Counted from the first letter of the stretch, positions 18,737-26,476 are shown. The stretch is 34,837 nt of DNA from Streptococcus suis (GCF_002960425.1 NZ_POIZ01000023.1:1-34837); one strand, 5' to 3'. Made by a program: numbers and translations. The notes: generated by a model from the letters alone, not told the origin.

Positions 18737-19480
18737 CTAAACGATAGTGACCTTAACATTGGCTTTTTCTAGTTCAGCTACAAAAATCTCTGCAATTGAG
18801 GTATCCGTAATGACTTGAGCAACTTGACTTAGACCAAATCGACGTACGGTCCCTTTCTTAGTAAATTTGCTGGCATCTGTCAACACAATCATCTGCTCTG
18901 AAACTTCAGACATATATTGAACGACCTCACTTCGCATCAAATTCTTTCCTGTAAAGCCGTGCTCACTGTCAAAACCATCTGTTCCTACAAAGGCTTTATC
19001 TACATGAAAGAAATGAATCATTTTTTGTAAAAGGGGACCAACTGTCACTTGTGAATCTTTTTGAAATTCACCACCTAATAAAATAACTTGACAACCATCA
19101 TACTGTCTAACATAATTAGCTATAAAATATGAGTTTGTGATAATAGTTACGTTTCTTTTTGTCTTGCAGATTTCCTCTGCTAACAGAGCACAAGTAGAAC
19201 CAGACTCAATCATTACTGTTTCATTATCTACTACTAATTTTACCGCTTCCTTCGCGATTCTTTTTTTCACATCGTAGCGAAAAGACATTCGAATATTTAA
19301 ATCGTCTCCACTATTTAAAACAGCATAGCCATGTTCTCGCCTTAGCAAACCTCTAGATTCTAACTTATCCAAATCTTTACGGATTGTTACCTTGGAAACT
19401 TCCAACTGTTCAGATAAACTATTTACATCAATTTTTTCATGTTGAGATACGAGTTCTATAATTTTATCTAGTCGTTCCAT
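18737..19480 (-). CDS. DeoR-family transcriptional regulator
   Basis: A 247-residue repressor-type protein. The N-terminal DeoR helix-turn-helix (IDVNSLSEQLEVSKVTIRKD) is at about residues 17-36. The C-terminal sugar-phosphate sensor has the standard IESGSTCALLAEEI and FVGTDGFDSEHGFT motifs. It is transcribed divergently from the activase gene and upstream of the SorC-like gene. TTTCG motifs at three promoters of the cluster sit in positions that would block RNA polymerase, and this protein is the likeliest binder. Having DeoR and SorC regulators side by side suggests a repressor plus an activator for one pathway. Confidence 0.9.
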   Translation of the reverse strand: MERLDKIIELVSQHEKIDVNSLSEQLEVSKVTIRKDLDKLESRGLLRREHGYAVLNSGDDLNIRMSFRYDVKKRIAKEAVKLVVDNETVMIESGSTCALLAEEICKTKRNVTIITNSYFIANYVRQYDGCQVILLGGEFQKDSQVTVGPLLQKMIHFFHVDKAFVGTDGFDSEHGFTGKNLMRSEVVQYMSEVSEQMIVLTDASKFTKKGTVRRFGLSQVAQVITDTSIAEIFVAELEKANVKVTIV

Positions 19481-19497
19481 TTTATCACCTCGTACTT

Positions 19498-19525
19498 ATT
19501 GTACCAAATTATCACCAATTTTCAA
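19498..19525 (-). promoter_or_regulatory. Promoter of the deoR-sorC regulator pair
   Basis: The minus strand has -35 TTGAAA (19525-19520), a 16-bp spacer and -10 TACAAT (19503-19498), followed by a GAGGTG ribosome binding site before the start at 19480. Confidence 0.6.
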
Positions 19526-19544
19526 CTTTTTAACCTTAAAACAC

Positions 19545-19585
19545 TTACGTTCGTAATTGCAAAACTTTCGTTTATAGTGTAAAAT
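19545..19585 (+). promoter_or_regulatory. Promoter of the activase gene with embedded operator motifs
   Basis: -35 TTGCAA (19557-19562), 17-bp spacer, -10 TAAAAT (19580-19585). The spacer contains TTTCGTTT (19566-19573). The perfect inverted repeat TTACG-TT-CGTAA spans 19545-19556, abutting the -35 box. The two TTCG motifs are 17 bp apart in direct orientation, as for a DeoR-type repressor. Confidence 0.6.
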
Positions 19586-19610
19586 TGTATTGTAGCAAAG
19601 GAGAAGTCTT

Positions 19611-20387
19611 ATGAACTCGACCAAAGGTATCATTTTTAACATTCAACACTTTTCATTACATGATGGTCCTGGTATCCGTACAACTGTTTTCTTAAAAGGA
19701 TGTCCTTTACGTTGTCCTTGGTGAGCTAATCCCGAGTCGCAAAAGCGCAATCCCGAACCAATGTTAGATGCCAATACCAAGAAAACTACTATCATGGGGG
19801 AAGAGAAAACTGTTGATGAAATCATGGATGAAGTTATGAAAGATGTTGATTTCTATGAGGAATCCGGTGGTGGACTTACTCTATCTGGCGGGGAAATTTT
19901 TGCTCAATATGAATTTGCAAAAGCTATCTTAATGGAGGCAAAACTGCGCGGACTTCATACTGCTATTGAAACAACCGCTTTTGTTGAGCAACAAAAATTC
20001 GCTGAGTTAATCCAATATGTTGATTTCATTTACACTGATTTAAAACACTATAATACTATTTCACATCGAAAGATTACTGGAGTTAACAATAACCTTATTA
20101 TACAAAATATAGAATACGCCTTTTCTATCGGAAAAGAGATTGTTTTACGAATTCCTGTCATTCCAGAATTTAATAATTCATTAGAAGATGCTGAGCAGTT
20201 TGCCTCACTTTTCAACCAACTCAATATTGATGAAGTTCAACTACTTCCCTTCCATCAGTTTGGCGAAAATAAGTACAAACTTCTTAATCGTAACTATACG
20301 ATGACCGACGTTAAGGCTCTCCATCCTGAAGACTTGGCAGATTATCAGGCAATCTTTTTGAAACATAATATCAATTGTTACTTCTAA
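19611..20387 (+). pseudogene. pflC: Glycyl-radical-enzyme activating enzyme (radical SAM), interrupted by in-frame TGA at a cluster cysteine
   Basis: A 258-codon radical-SAM frame that starts after AAAGGAG. The start region [21 protein letters not shown] is typical of PFL-activase-like enzymes. The CX3CX2C cluster motif has C31 and C35, but codon 38, where the third cysteine belongs, is TGA (19722-19724), and the frame resumes with ANPESQ. The rest is intact: GGGLTLSGGE at about residue 86 (the SAM-binding GGE), then RIPVIPEFNNS. No ferredoxin insert is present. A restart at ATG 19761 would give 208 residues without the cluster. Cys to TGA needs one base change. A nonsense mutation is the simplest reading; selenocysteine or readthrough is less likely. 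It is divergent from the regulators and is presumably the activase for the enzyme at 12985. Confidence 0.85.
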
Positions 20388-20540
20388 TCACACTTTTAAT
20401 GATATTAACTATCAGAATGAGCAGTATTGACTGATCCGTTCAACGTTCAGAGCAAATTGAATATTTACACTTCTACAAAGATATACTGAATAATAGAACT
20501 CTTGGAAACATTATTAAAATGTTTCTGAAAATCACATAAC

Positions 20541-20691
20541 AAAAAAAGCCCACCTCAAGGGTGGGCAAGGGCATCGTTTCCGATGAGAATAGAAGGTTCA
20601 CACAACTATTCAAGGTCCGCTCCTGCGTTTCAATTTAATGAAGACCTCCCTAGCGTCGAATGTGACATAGTCACTACTCGGCTCATCGCAT
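20541..20691 (-). ncRNA. Candidate structured small RNA with own promoter and terminator
   Basis: On the minus strand a promoter (20725-20698) is followed by about 150 nt rich in stems. The 5' CGATGAG can pair with CTCATCG near the 3' end. Other stems are GTGAC-TAT-GTCAC, AGGTC/GACCT and GAATAG/CTATTC. A GAAA-loop hairpin (CATCG/CGATG) competes with the closing stem. It ends in a strong GCCCACC/GGTGGGC terminator with seven U. No gene lies downstream on this strand before the divergent activase. The GATGAG..GAGTAG start and GTGTGAACC recall a T-box stem I, but the T-box sequence itself is absent. I do not recognise the family. Confidence 0.55.
20548..20566 (-). terminator. Terminator of the candidate small RNA
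   Basis: A perfect 7-bp GC-rich stem (GCCCACC/GGTGGGC) with a 5-base loop, followed by seven T on the minus strand. The T run exists only in this orientation, which sets the strand of the RNA. The remaining gap toward the activase (20388-20540) holds only a weak GAAACAT/ATGTTTC hairpin at 20505-20525 and nothing else I can name. Confidence 0.85.
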
Positions 20692-20697
20692 GAATCT

Positions 20698-20725
20698 ATT
20701 CTACCATAATCTCAAGGATTTGCAA
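20698..20725 (-). promoter_or_regulatory. Promoter of the candidate small RNA
   Basis: The minus strand has -35 TTGCAA (20725-20720), a 16-bp spacer and -10 TAGAAT (20703-20698), starting seven bases after the DUF1905 stop codon. Confidence 0.55.
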
Positions 20726-20731
20726 GCCTGA

Positions 20732-21019
20732 TTACTCCATTCGTTCTTGAATGGTTACTTGTACTCTATCACCAGCCTGTTTTCCAATAGCTGCTCGAAT
20801 AGCCTTTTGAATACCAATAATGTAACAGATATTGCCTGCTTCATCCTTAACTCCCATATTGACAATGGAGCCATCATAGGAATGATCGTCAAATGTCGCG
20901 GTTACTTTGACCCTCCCCTTGCCAAACTCTTCTCGTATATCATAGGGAAATATGACATAGGCTCCACCCTTGTCCGGTACTGGATGGATAAGGGCTTCAA
21001 ATTCATAGACTTTATACAT
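20732..21019 (-). CDS. DUF1905 domain protein
   Basis: A 95-residue single-domain protein matching the DUF1905 beta-barrel pattern: a YEFEALIHPVPDKGGAYVIFP start, then GRVKVTATFDDHSYDGSI, and a GIQKAIRAAIGKQAGDRVQV tail. Function is unknown; such domains often carry or accompany YdeI/OmpD-associated-like proteins. It follows the AlkD-like gene by eight bases and is the last gene of a four-gene operon. Confidence 0.85.
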   Translation of the reverse strand: MYKVYEFEALIHPVPDKGGAYVIFPYDIREEFGKGRVKVTATFDDHSYDGSIVNMGVKDEAGNICYIIGIQKAIRAAIGKQAGDRVQVTIQERME

Positions 21020-21027
21020 GGCTCCTC

Positions 21028-21681
21028 CTAGATGTACTTACTAGCCTCACGGATGGACAAGCCTGCCATTTGAGAACTGTATTTGTCAAGAAAAGCCCGC
21101 ACCCAGTCAGGATTGGTCTTAGAATAATCCCGTAAACTCCAGCCAATCGCCTTGTTGATGAAAAATTCTGTCTGATTGAGATTGTTGACCAGGATTTTCT
21201 CTAGTAACTCTGTATCTGTCTTTTCTTTCTGCAAGAGTTGGTGGTCAATGGCAATCCGTCTCAACCAGAAATCATCATCCACACTCCATTCCAAAATGGT
21301 CTGCTTGGCCTCTGGATTGTCCAACACAATTTTACCAACTAACTTGTCCAAGCCGTCGATACTATCCCACCAAGATTTGCTTTGAGCCAGTTTTTTCAAA
21401 CGGGGTAAATCAGCTAAAACCAGCTCTTTTTTCTTGGTGACCAGATAATCAATGGCAACATATTGAAATTCACGGTAGTTTTTGGCCCAGCAAGCCTCTA
21501 CAAAGTTCCAATCAATTCCCGAAGCCTTAAGATCTTTGAAGAATTGCCTTGCAACTTTTCGACGGTCAGGTGTTCGAATGCCTAGAAATTCAAAATGATT
21601 CTTCATATAGGCTTTCATAGGCTGGGCATGACTGGCATCCGCTACCGCCAACAAACGTTTTTCTAATTCTTCAATCTTCAT
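21028..21681 (-). CDS. AlkD-like DNA alkylation repair protein (HEAT-like repeats)
   Basis: A 217-residue all-helical protein of the AlkC/AlkD family, glycosylases that remove alkylated purines without base flipping. Family segments are FLGIRTPDRRKVARQF, the KSWWDSIDGLDKLVGK motif with its key Trp/Asp, FWLRRIAIDHQL, and FFINKAIGWSLRDYSKTNPDWV near the end. Its start overlaps the GNAT stop by 11 bases, so the two are translationally coupled. Presence of the conserved W and D residues suggests an active enzyme. Confidence 0.88.
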   Translation of the reverse strand: MKIEELEKRLLAVADASHAQPMKAYMKNHFEFLGIRTPDRRKVARQFFKDLKASGIDWNFVEACWAKNYREFQYVAIDYLVTKKKELVLADLPRLKKLAQSKSWWDSIDGLDKLVGKIVLDNPEAKQTILEWSVDDDFWLRRIAIDHQLLQKEKTDTELLEKILVNNLNQTEFFINKAIGWSLRDYSKTNPDWVRAFLDKYSSQMAGLSIREASKYI

Positions 21682-22180
21682 TTTGCTTACCTACAAGAGA
21701 TTTTTGAAGCCAGACAATATCATGCCATGTATCAAATTTATAACCAACTTTTTTGAAATGAGCTACCTGTTCATAGCCCCTCTTCTCATGGAGTGCTATA
21801 GAGGCTGGGTTTGGTAGGGCGATACAGGCTAAGAAGTTTTTAAAACCACGCGCTGTCAAGTCCTCTTCCAAGGCATCATAGAGCAAGGAACCGATTCCTT
21901 TTCCACGTGCTTCTTGCCTAATATATACAGATAATTCCACCGTCCAATCGTAAGCCGCACGGGCATAGTAGCTTGAAGCATAGGCATAACCTACAAGAGC
22001 TCCCTCTTCAACTGCGACCAGATAGGGAAACTTCTCCAAGGTCTTTTCAATTCGACTTACAAAGGCTTCGACAGTCGGCACTTCTGTTTCAAAGGTAATA
22101 GCAGTCTTTTCTACATAAGGAGCATAAATTGCCACAAGGTCTGCAGCATCCTCTATCCTTGCGGAACGAATGTCTATCAT
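21671..22180 (-). CDS. GNAT-family N-acetyltransferase (phosphinothricin acetyltransferase-like)
   Basis: A 169-residue acetyl-CoA-dependent acetyltransferase. The start IDIRSARIEDAADLVAIYAP and the AVEEGALVGYAYASSYYARAAY region match the PAT/bar subgroup (related to YncA/MnaT). The acetyl-CoA pyrophosphate loop is QEARGKGIGS at about residue 92. LPNPASIALHEKRGYE and FKKVGYKFDTWHD follow. Likely substrates are methionine sulfone/sulfoximine or similar amino-acid analogues. It directly abuts the lipoprotein gene (stop and start adjacent) and overlaps the AlkD-like gene. Confidence 0.88.
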   Translation of the reverse strand: MIDIRSARIEDAADLVAIYAPYVEKTAITFETEVPTVEAFVSRIEKTLEKFPYLVAVEEGALVGYAYASSYYARAAYDWTVELSVYIRQEARGKGIGSLLYDALEEDLTARGFKNFLACIALPNPASIALHEKRGYEQVAHFKKVGYKFDTWHDIVWLQKSLVGKQNED

Positions 22181-22798
22181 TTAGTTCTCCAATAATTCTC
22201 TATCATAAATGGTATAGTCACAACGATAGATAATCAACCGTTTACCATCAATCAAGAGTTCAGAAGTCTTAGGTGCATCAGATGCATAAAGAGACACTTT
22301 ATCACCTACATAAGTAGCAAGCGGGGTTCCGTTTTGCGAACGAATCAAAACCACCTTTGCCTTACCTGTAAAATCATTTTTGAGACTAGATACCATACGG
22401 TTAACAAGCGGAATTGCACGATCGTAATTTGCAATATCTACTGTGGTTTGATATTTCGCATACAAGTCTTCCAAACCTTCTTCTGCTGCAATCAAAGATG
22501 AGCCCACGTGGTCAATTTCGTAATTCCCAAGTGTCACCTTCAAGACAGACGAATCCGCATTGGAATAGCCTTCGGCATCCACCGAGTCAAATTCCTGATT
22601 CCGCGAAATCGATAGGGACTTACCAGACATTTCATCTATCAATTGAGAATTTTCATCGTATGTCCGTACCGTCATCTCCAGGCCAATCCATTCTTCCTTG
22701 GTATTTTTCCACCAATTTGAAATTGATTGACAGGCAGACAAGGTGACTAGGCTAGTTACTAAAACTGCACTGAGGGCTAACTTTTTATTCCATTTCAT
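22181..22798 (-). CDS. DUF5052 family lipoprotein
   Basis: A 205-residue surface lipoprotein. A type II signal peptide ends in the lipobox LSAC, with lipidated C23 after a KKLALSAVLVTSLVTL hydrophobic core. The mature part starts SISNWWKNTKEEWIGLEMTVRTYD, the hallmark of a streptococcal lipoprotein family now called DUF5052. Function is unknown. It is the first gene of the operon with GNAT, AlkD-like and DUF1905 genes. Confidence 0.88.
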   Translation of the reverse strand: MKWNKKLALSAVLVTSLVTLSACQSISNWWKNTKEEWIGLEMTVRTYDENSQLIDEMSGKSLSISRNQEFDSVDAEGYSNADSSVLKVTLGNYEIDHVGSSLIAAEEGLEDLYAKYQTTVDIANYDRAIPLVNRMVSSLKNDFTGKAKVVLIRSQNGTPLATYVGDKVSLYASDAPKTSELLIDGKRLIIYRCDYTIYDRELLEN

Positions 22799-23041
22799 AT
22801 AAAACCTCCAATAGTTGATACCTTATTGTACCATGTATACAAAAAATACCAAAATGACCAGCAGATTGCAGTTTAGAACCCCAAAAATAGCATGGTAATC
22901 TTATATAACCTATTCTGTAAAAGAAATAGGAAAAATAAAATAAATATCAATAAATTCATTTCAAAATTACTATATAATCATTTGACTTTTTGTTTGAAAA
23001 GGGTTACATTTTATTTGATATATTAACAAGGAGGAACGCTT

Positions 23042-23833
23042 ATGAAGTTACTTGGAAAAGTTGCGCTGATTACTGGTGCTGCATTTGGTCTTGGTAAAGG
23101 AATTGCTGAAGTCTACGTAAAAAATGGGGCTCAAATCTGTATGATAGATAGAGATGAAGCCGTTGAGACAACGGCACAAGAATTGCGAGAAAAGTATCAT
23201 GCAGACATCATTACACATATAGCTGATGTTCGTGAAATAACACAATTACAAGAGGCTGTAAATAAAACGATTGCTACATTTGGTTCTCTACATATAGCCT
23301 GTTGCAATGCTGGAGTCTGTCGATTGGCTCCATTTGAAGAATTTACAGAAGAAATGAGAGATTTCCATATCGATGTAAATATCAAGGGTGTCTGGAATAC
23401 TTGCCAAGTCGCCATTAAGGAAATGCTAAAAGGAAACGGAGGTAGTATTGTCATTGCTTCTTCTGTCACAGGAGATATTGTGGCAGATCCTGGAGAAGCA
23501 GCTTATGCCATGACAAAGGCTGCAACAGTAGGTTTAACTAAATGCTTAGCGGTTGAATATGCTCAAAAAAATATTCGTGTGAACTGTACACAATTAGGAT
23601 ACGCACGTACACCAATGGTAGAACAAATGGCTTTAGAGTCTAATCCTGAAAACCCTGAGCAAATCATCGAGGGAATTGCAAAAGCAATTCCAATGAAACG
23701 ATTAGCTGACCCTAAAGAAGTTGGAGAATTATTTGCTTTTCTTGGAAGCGATGAAAGTAGTTATATAACAGGGGCTCAAATTGTCATTGATGGAGGAGCT
23801 ACTCTGCCAGAGACTGTTGATATGGGAGTCTAA
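23042..23833 (+). CDS. ucpA: UcpA-like short-chain dehydrogenase/reductase
   Basis: A 263-residue classical SDR, the same length as E. coli UcpA and strongly similar to it: NAGVCRL, RDFHIDVNIKGVWN, SSVTGDIVADPGEAAYA, IPMKRLADPKEVGEL, and the DGGATLPETVDMGV end. Cofactor motif TGAAFGLG is at residues 11-18. The catalytic set is S140/S141, Y155 and K159. UcpA is linked to furfural/aldehyde tolerance in E. coli, but its natural substrate is unknown. A strong AAGGAGG precedes the start. It is a single-gene unit that converges on the RclA-like gene. The 243-bp upstream region is AT-rich with weak promoter-like boxes (TTGACT/TTACAT, 16 bp). Confidence 0.88.
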   Translation: MKLLGKVALITGAAFGLGKGIAEVYVKNGAQICMIDRDEAVETTAQELREKYHADIITHIADVREITQLQEAVNKTIATFGSLHIACCNAGVCRLAPFEEFTEEMRDFHIDVNIKGVWNTCQVAIKEMLKGNGGSIVIASSVTGDIVADPGEAAYAMTKAATVGLTKCLAVEYAQKNIRVNCTQLGYARTPMVEQMALESNPENPEQIIEGIAKAIPMKRLADPKEVGELFAFLGSDESSYITGAQIVIDGGATLPETVDMGV

Positions 23834-23847
23834 CGCACAATGTAATT

Positions 23848-23893
23848 AAAAGGAGAATAGCAAGATGAACCATCATCAAGGTATTCTCCTTTT
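23848..23893 (+). terminator. Terminator of the UcpA-like gene
   Basis: A 12-bp perfect stem (AAAAGGAGAATA/TATTCTCCTTTT) with a 22-base loop. It can act in both directions. Confidence 0.7.
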
Positions 23894-23905
23894 ATGCTAT
23901 AAAAA

Positions 23906-23923
23906 ACCGCCCTATTGGACGGT
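23906..23923 (-). terminator. Terminator of the RclA-like gene
   Basis: On the minus strand ACCGTCC-AATA-GGGCGGT is followed by six T, ten bases after the stop codon of the RclA-like gene. Confidence 0.7.
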
Positions 23924-23933
23924 CATTACACCA

Positions 23934-25250
23934 TTAAAAATTGAAGACATCATTCAAATTCTCAGCCATAGTCGGATGGGTGAAGATTTGAGTTTTGAAG
24001 TAGGTATAAGGGATTTTATTATCAATGGCCATAGCAATCAAGTTAATCAGCTCCTCTGAATTGCGACCAAAGAGAGTCGCCCCCAGAACAAGCTTACTTT
24101 CCTTATCCACGATAACCTTGAAAATGCCTTTGAGGTCATTATTGACATGGGCACGTGGCATATTGGCAACAGGCAATTCATTGGCAATGTAGTCGTAACC
24201 TGCTGCCTTGGCTTCCTTCTCGGTCAGACCGACACGAGAAAGCACAGGCGTGATAAAGACGCTGGTTGGAATAGACTTACGTTGGCTCAAGCTGTAAGTT
24301 CCAGTTCCAGTCAATTTACCGAAGACGATACGGAAGTCGTCTAGAGATGTGTAAGTGAATTGTGGTCCGCCATTGACATCGCCCACTGCATAGACACCTG
24401 GAACAGTCGTTTCGCAGTAGTCATCCACCTTAACGGCACCATTTTCCAAAAGCTCAATCGCTGTATGTTCCAAGCCCAAGTCAGCAGTGTTTGGCACACG
24501 ACCTGTCGCATAGAGGACAGCATCAAAGTTAGCTGTTTCACCATTGACAGTCACGGCAACTTGCTCTCCTGCAGCTGCTACTTGCTCGATTTTCGCACCC
24601 AAGACAAAGGTCACGCCTGCTTCTTCCATATACTCCTTGGCTAGCTTGGCAACCACTTCTTCTTCTCTCGGTAAAATAGCAGAGCTGGCTTCATATACTG
24701 TCACCTGACTACCGAGTTTGCTGTAAAGTCCAGCAAATTCAAGGCCAATGTTACCACCACCGATAATTGCCAACTTGTCAGGACAAACCTCCAAATTCTG
24801 AATGCCAGTACTGTCGTAAACGTGTGGCGTATCCAACAAGCCAGGAATTGGAAGAACACGCGACTTAGCACCTGTGTTAATGATAACAGTTTCAGCAGTT
24901 AACTCAAGGCTTTCTTCTCCAGCAACTACCTCCACAACCTTGTCAGCCACAAAACGCGCGTGACCTTGATAGAGATGAGCTCCACTGCCTTTCAAGACTG
25001 CTTCGTTTTTGTTGCGAAGACGAGTGGTGATGGTTTCTTTTTGCTCCATGACCTGCTCAAAGGTCCAGTTTTTATCCGCTGCTACCAAGAGGGTCTTGGT
25101 TGGAATACAGCCGATATTGATACAAGTCCCACCGAACATAGCAGGATTTTCCTCAACCAAGGCAACCTTTTTACCAGCTGCAGAAAGCTTTCCTGCTAAG
25201 GTCTTTCCAGCCTTACCAAAACCGATAACTAACAAATCAAATTGTTCCAT
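23934..25250 (-). CDS. rclA: RclA-like pyridine nucleotide-disulfide oxidoreductase
   Basis: A 438-residue class I flavoprotein disulfide reductase. The redox pair is C43/C48 in GGTCINIGCIPTK. The NAD motif is GGGNIGLEFAG. The C-terminal catalytic dyad is H425/E430 in FTHPTMAE. It resembles E. coli RclA along its length (IGFGKAGKTLA start, FTYTSLDDFRIV, TPVLSRVGLTEKEA, LNDVF end). RclA protects against hypochlorous acid stress and reduces Cu(II) using NADH. No rclR, rclB or rclC is visible next to it. The neighbouring convergent gene is a UcpA-like SDR, so a shared reactive-electrophile role is possible. Confidence 0.88.
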   Translation of the reverse strand: MEQFDLLVIGFGKAGKTLAGKLSAAGKKVALVEENPAMFGGTCINIGCIPTKTLLVAADKNWTFEQVMEQKETITTRLRNKNEAVLKGSGAHLYQGHARFVADKVVEVVAGEESLELTAETVIINTGAKSRVLPIPGLLDTPHVYDSTGIQNLEVCPDKLAIIGGGNIGLEFAGLYSKLGSQVTVYEASSAILPREEEVVAKLAKEYMEEAGVTFVLGAKIEQVAAAGEQVAVTVNGETANFDAVLYATGRVPNTADLGLEHTAIELLENGAVKVDDYCETTVPGVYAVGDVNGGPQFTYTSLDDFRIVFGKLTGTGTYSLSQRKSIPTSVFITPVLSRVGLTEKEAKAAGYDYIANELPVANMPRAHVNNDLKGIFKVIVDKESKLVLGATLFGRNSEELINLIAMAIDNKIPYTYFKTQIFTHPTMAENLNDVFNF

Positions 25251-25364
25251 AAGATACTCCTTTTAATGTTTTCAACCCTAGTCTATCAAAAAAGAAAATT
25301 TTTGGCACAATTCTGCTACGGCCATGGAATTTTGGCTCACTTTAGTAAAAAAATAGATAAAAAT

Positions 25365-25394
25365 TAGACAAGATGGCATAACTTTTGCTACAAT
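25365..25394 (+). promoter_or_regulatory. Promoter of the PrsW-like gene
   Basis: -35 TAGACA (25365-25370), 18-bp spacer, extended -10 TGC-TACAAT ending at 25394. An AAAGGAG ribosome binding site follows before the start at 25434. Confidence 0.55.
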
Positions 25395-25433
25395 GTATCC
25401 ATACACTAATCAATTAACACAAAGGAGTTTTCA

Positions 25434-26243
25434 ATGCGAAAAATATTACACTATTGTAAAACCTATTTCCCCATTCTTTTAGCCAGCTTTGGCTTTGTAA
25501 GAGGCTGTCAGATTATCTTTGAAGAATTGGCCAAACCAAATGGCATGGAAGCCAAGTATCCCTTGTTTTTACTAACTATCTCTGTTGCTACCCTTTATAT
25601 CATTCCTCTGGTCTATTTTATCCGCTACTTGGAAAACCGCTATGCTATTTCCAAAAAAGTCAGTCATTTAAGTTGGATTTTGGGACTGACTGCCGGAGTG
25701 GCTTTTTCAGACTATGGACACACAGCTATTGGCTACTTTTTGCTAGAGATTGTTAAGGTCAGTGATGATTTTCGTTATGACTGGGGGGCTGCTGTTTCTG
25801 CCCCGTTTGCAGAAGAGTTTGGCAAGGCTCTGGTTGTTGTCTTAGTTTTACTAATTGCAAAAAAAATGACGATCAAACATGCCTTGGTCAGTGGTATCAT
25901 CGCTGGTCTTAGTTTCCAAATCGTTGAAGATATCATGTTCACTTTTCGTGATATGTTTATTGGTAAACTGGATGGGTTTGAGACCATTATCGGTCGTGTT
26001 GGACAGGCTGGTTGGACCCACTGGGTATTTACCATGCTCTTTGCTATTGGCATGGTGGCACTTTTTACCAAACAAAAAGCCATGTCAATAGTTCAAGGTC
26101 TATTTTGGATTGCGGCAAGTATCAGTCTGCACTTCTTCTTCAATTCTCCATTACACACTGGTATGTTGACAACCCTACTCCCAATGGCTAGTGTCTTGCT
26201 GGGACTTCTTGCCTTTCGAACTGTTGATACATTTGCAGAATAA
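25434..26243 (+). CDS. PrsW-family intramembrane metalloprotease-like protein
   Basis: A 269-residue protein with about seven to eight membrane segments. The four PrsW/CPBP-like motifs are visible: EEFGK at residues 127-131 (EExxK), FQIVE at 161-165 (FxxxE), H196 in GWTHW, and HFFFN at 233-237 (HxxxN). PrsW cleaves an anti-sigma factor in Bacillus, but no such partner is encoded here, so the substrate is unknown. It is a stand-alone gene with its own promoter and terminator. It probably acts in membrane stress or peptide processing. Confidence 0.82.
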   Translation: MRKILHYCKTYFPILLASFGFVRGCQIIFEELAKPNGMEAKYPLFLLTISVATLYIIPLVYFIRYLENRYAISKKVSHLSWILGLTAGVAFSDYGHTAIGYFLLEIVKVSDDFRYDWGAAVSAPFAEEFGKALVVVLVLLIAKKMTIKHALVSGIIAGLSFQIVEDIMFTFRDMFIGKLDGFETIIGRVGQAGWTHWVFTMLFAIGMVALFTKQKAMSIVQGLFWIAASISLHFFFNSPLHTGMLTTLLPMASVLLGLLAFRTVDTFAE

Positions 26244-26268
26244 ACTAACAAAGAGACTAAATGATAAG

Positions 26269-26308
26269 CATAAAATCACCTTTACTAATTGTGATTCTAT
26301 GTTTTTTT
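26269..26308 (+). terminator. Terminator of the PrsW-like gene
   Basis: Stem CATAAAATCAC/GTGATTCTATG (one mismatch) with an 11-base loop and eight T. The rest of the 358-bp gap to the next gene holds only that gene's promoter and leader. Confidence 0.75.
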
Positions 26309-26476
26309 ATCTAATCATCTTTATGCTATCCTGACTTTCCAACCCACCTCACCAGTTCCTTTATCCTAGCTTTATCTTAACTTTTTAAATTCGTTTTAGA
26401 AAGGTTTGTAAATACCGAGAAGTATGATTAAAAAGTTCTCTCACATCCTACTTTTTCATCAAAAATATATGGTATA

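Noticed and set aside
19722..19770. A bacterial SECIS element after the activase TGA
   Set aside because: Only a 3-bp CGC/GCG stem with an AAAA loop is visible, and streptococci are not known to carry selenocysteine machinery.
20541..20691. A functional T-box riboswitch
   Set aside because: There is no AGGGTGG-type T-box/antiterminator sequence after the stem-I-like part, and no tRNA-related gene downstream on the minus strand.
22799..23041. A small gene or RNA in the gap before the UcpA-like gene
   Set aside because: AT-rich, with no ribosome-binding-site-plus-frame combination and no strong stem; only weak promoter-like boxes are present.
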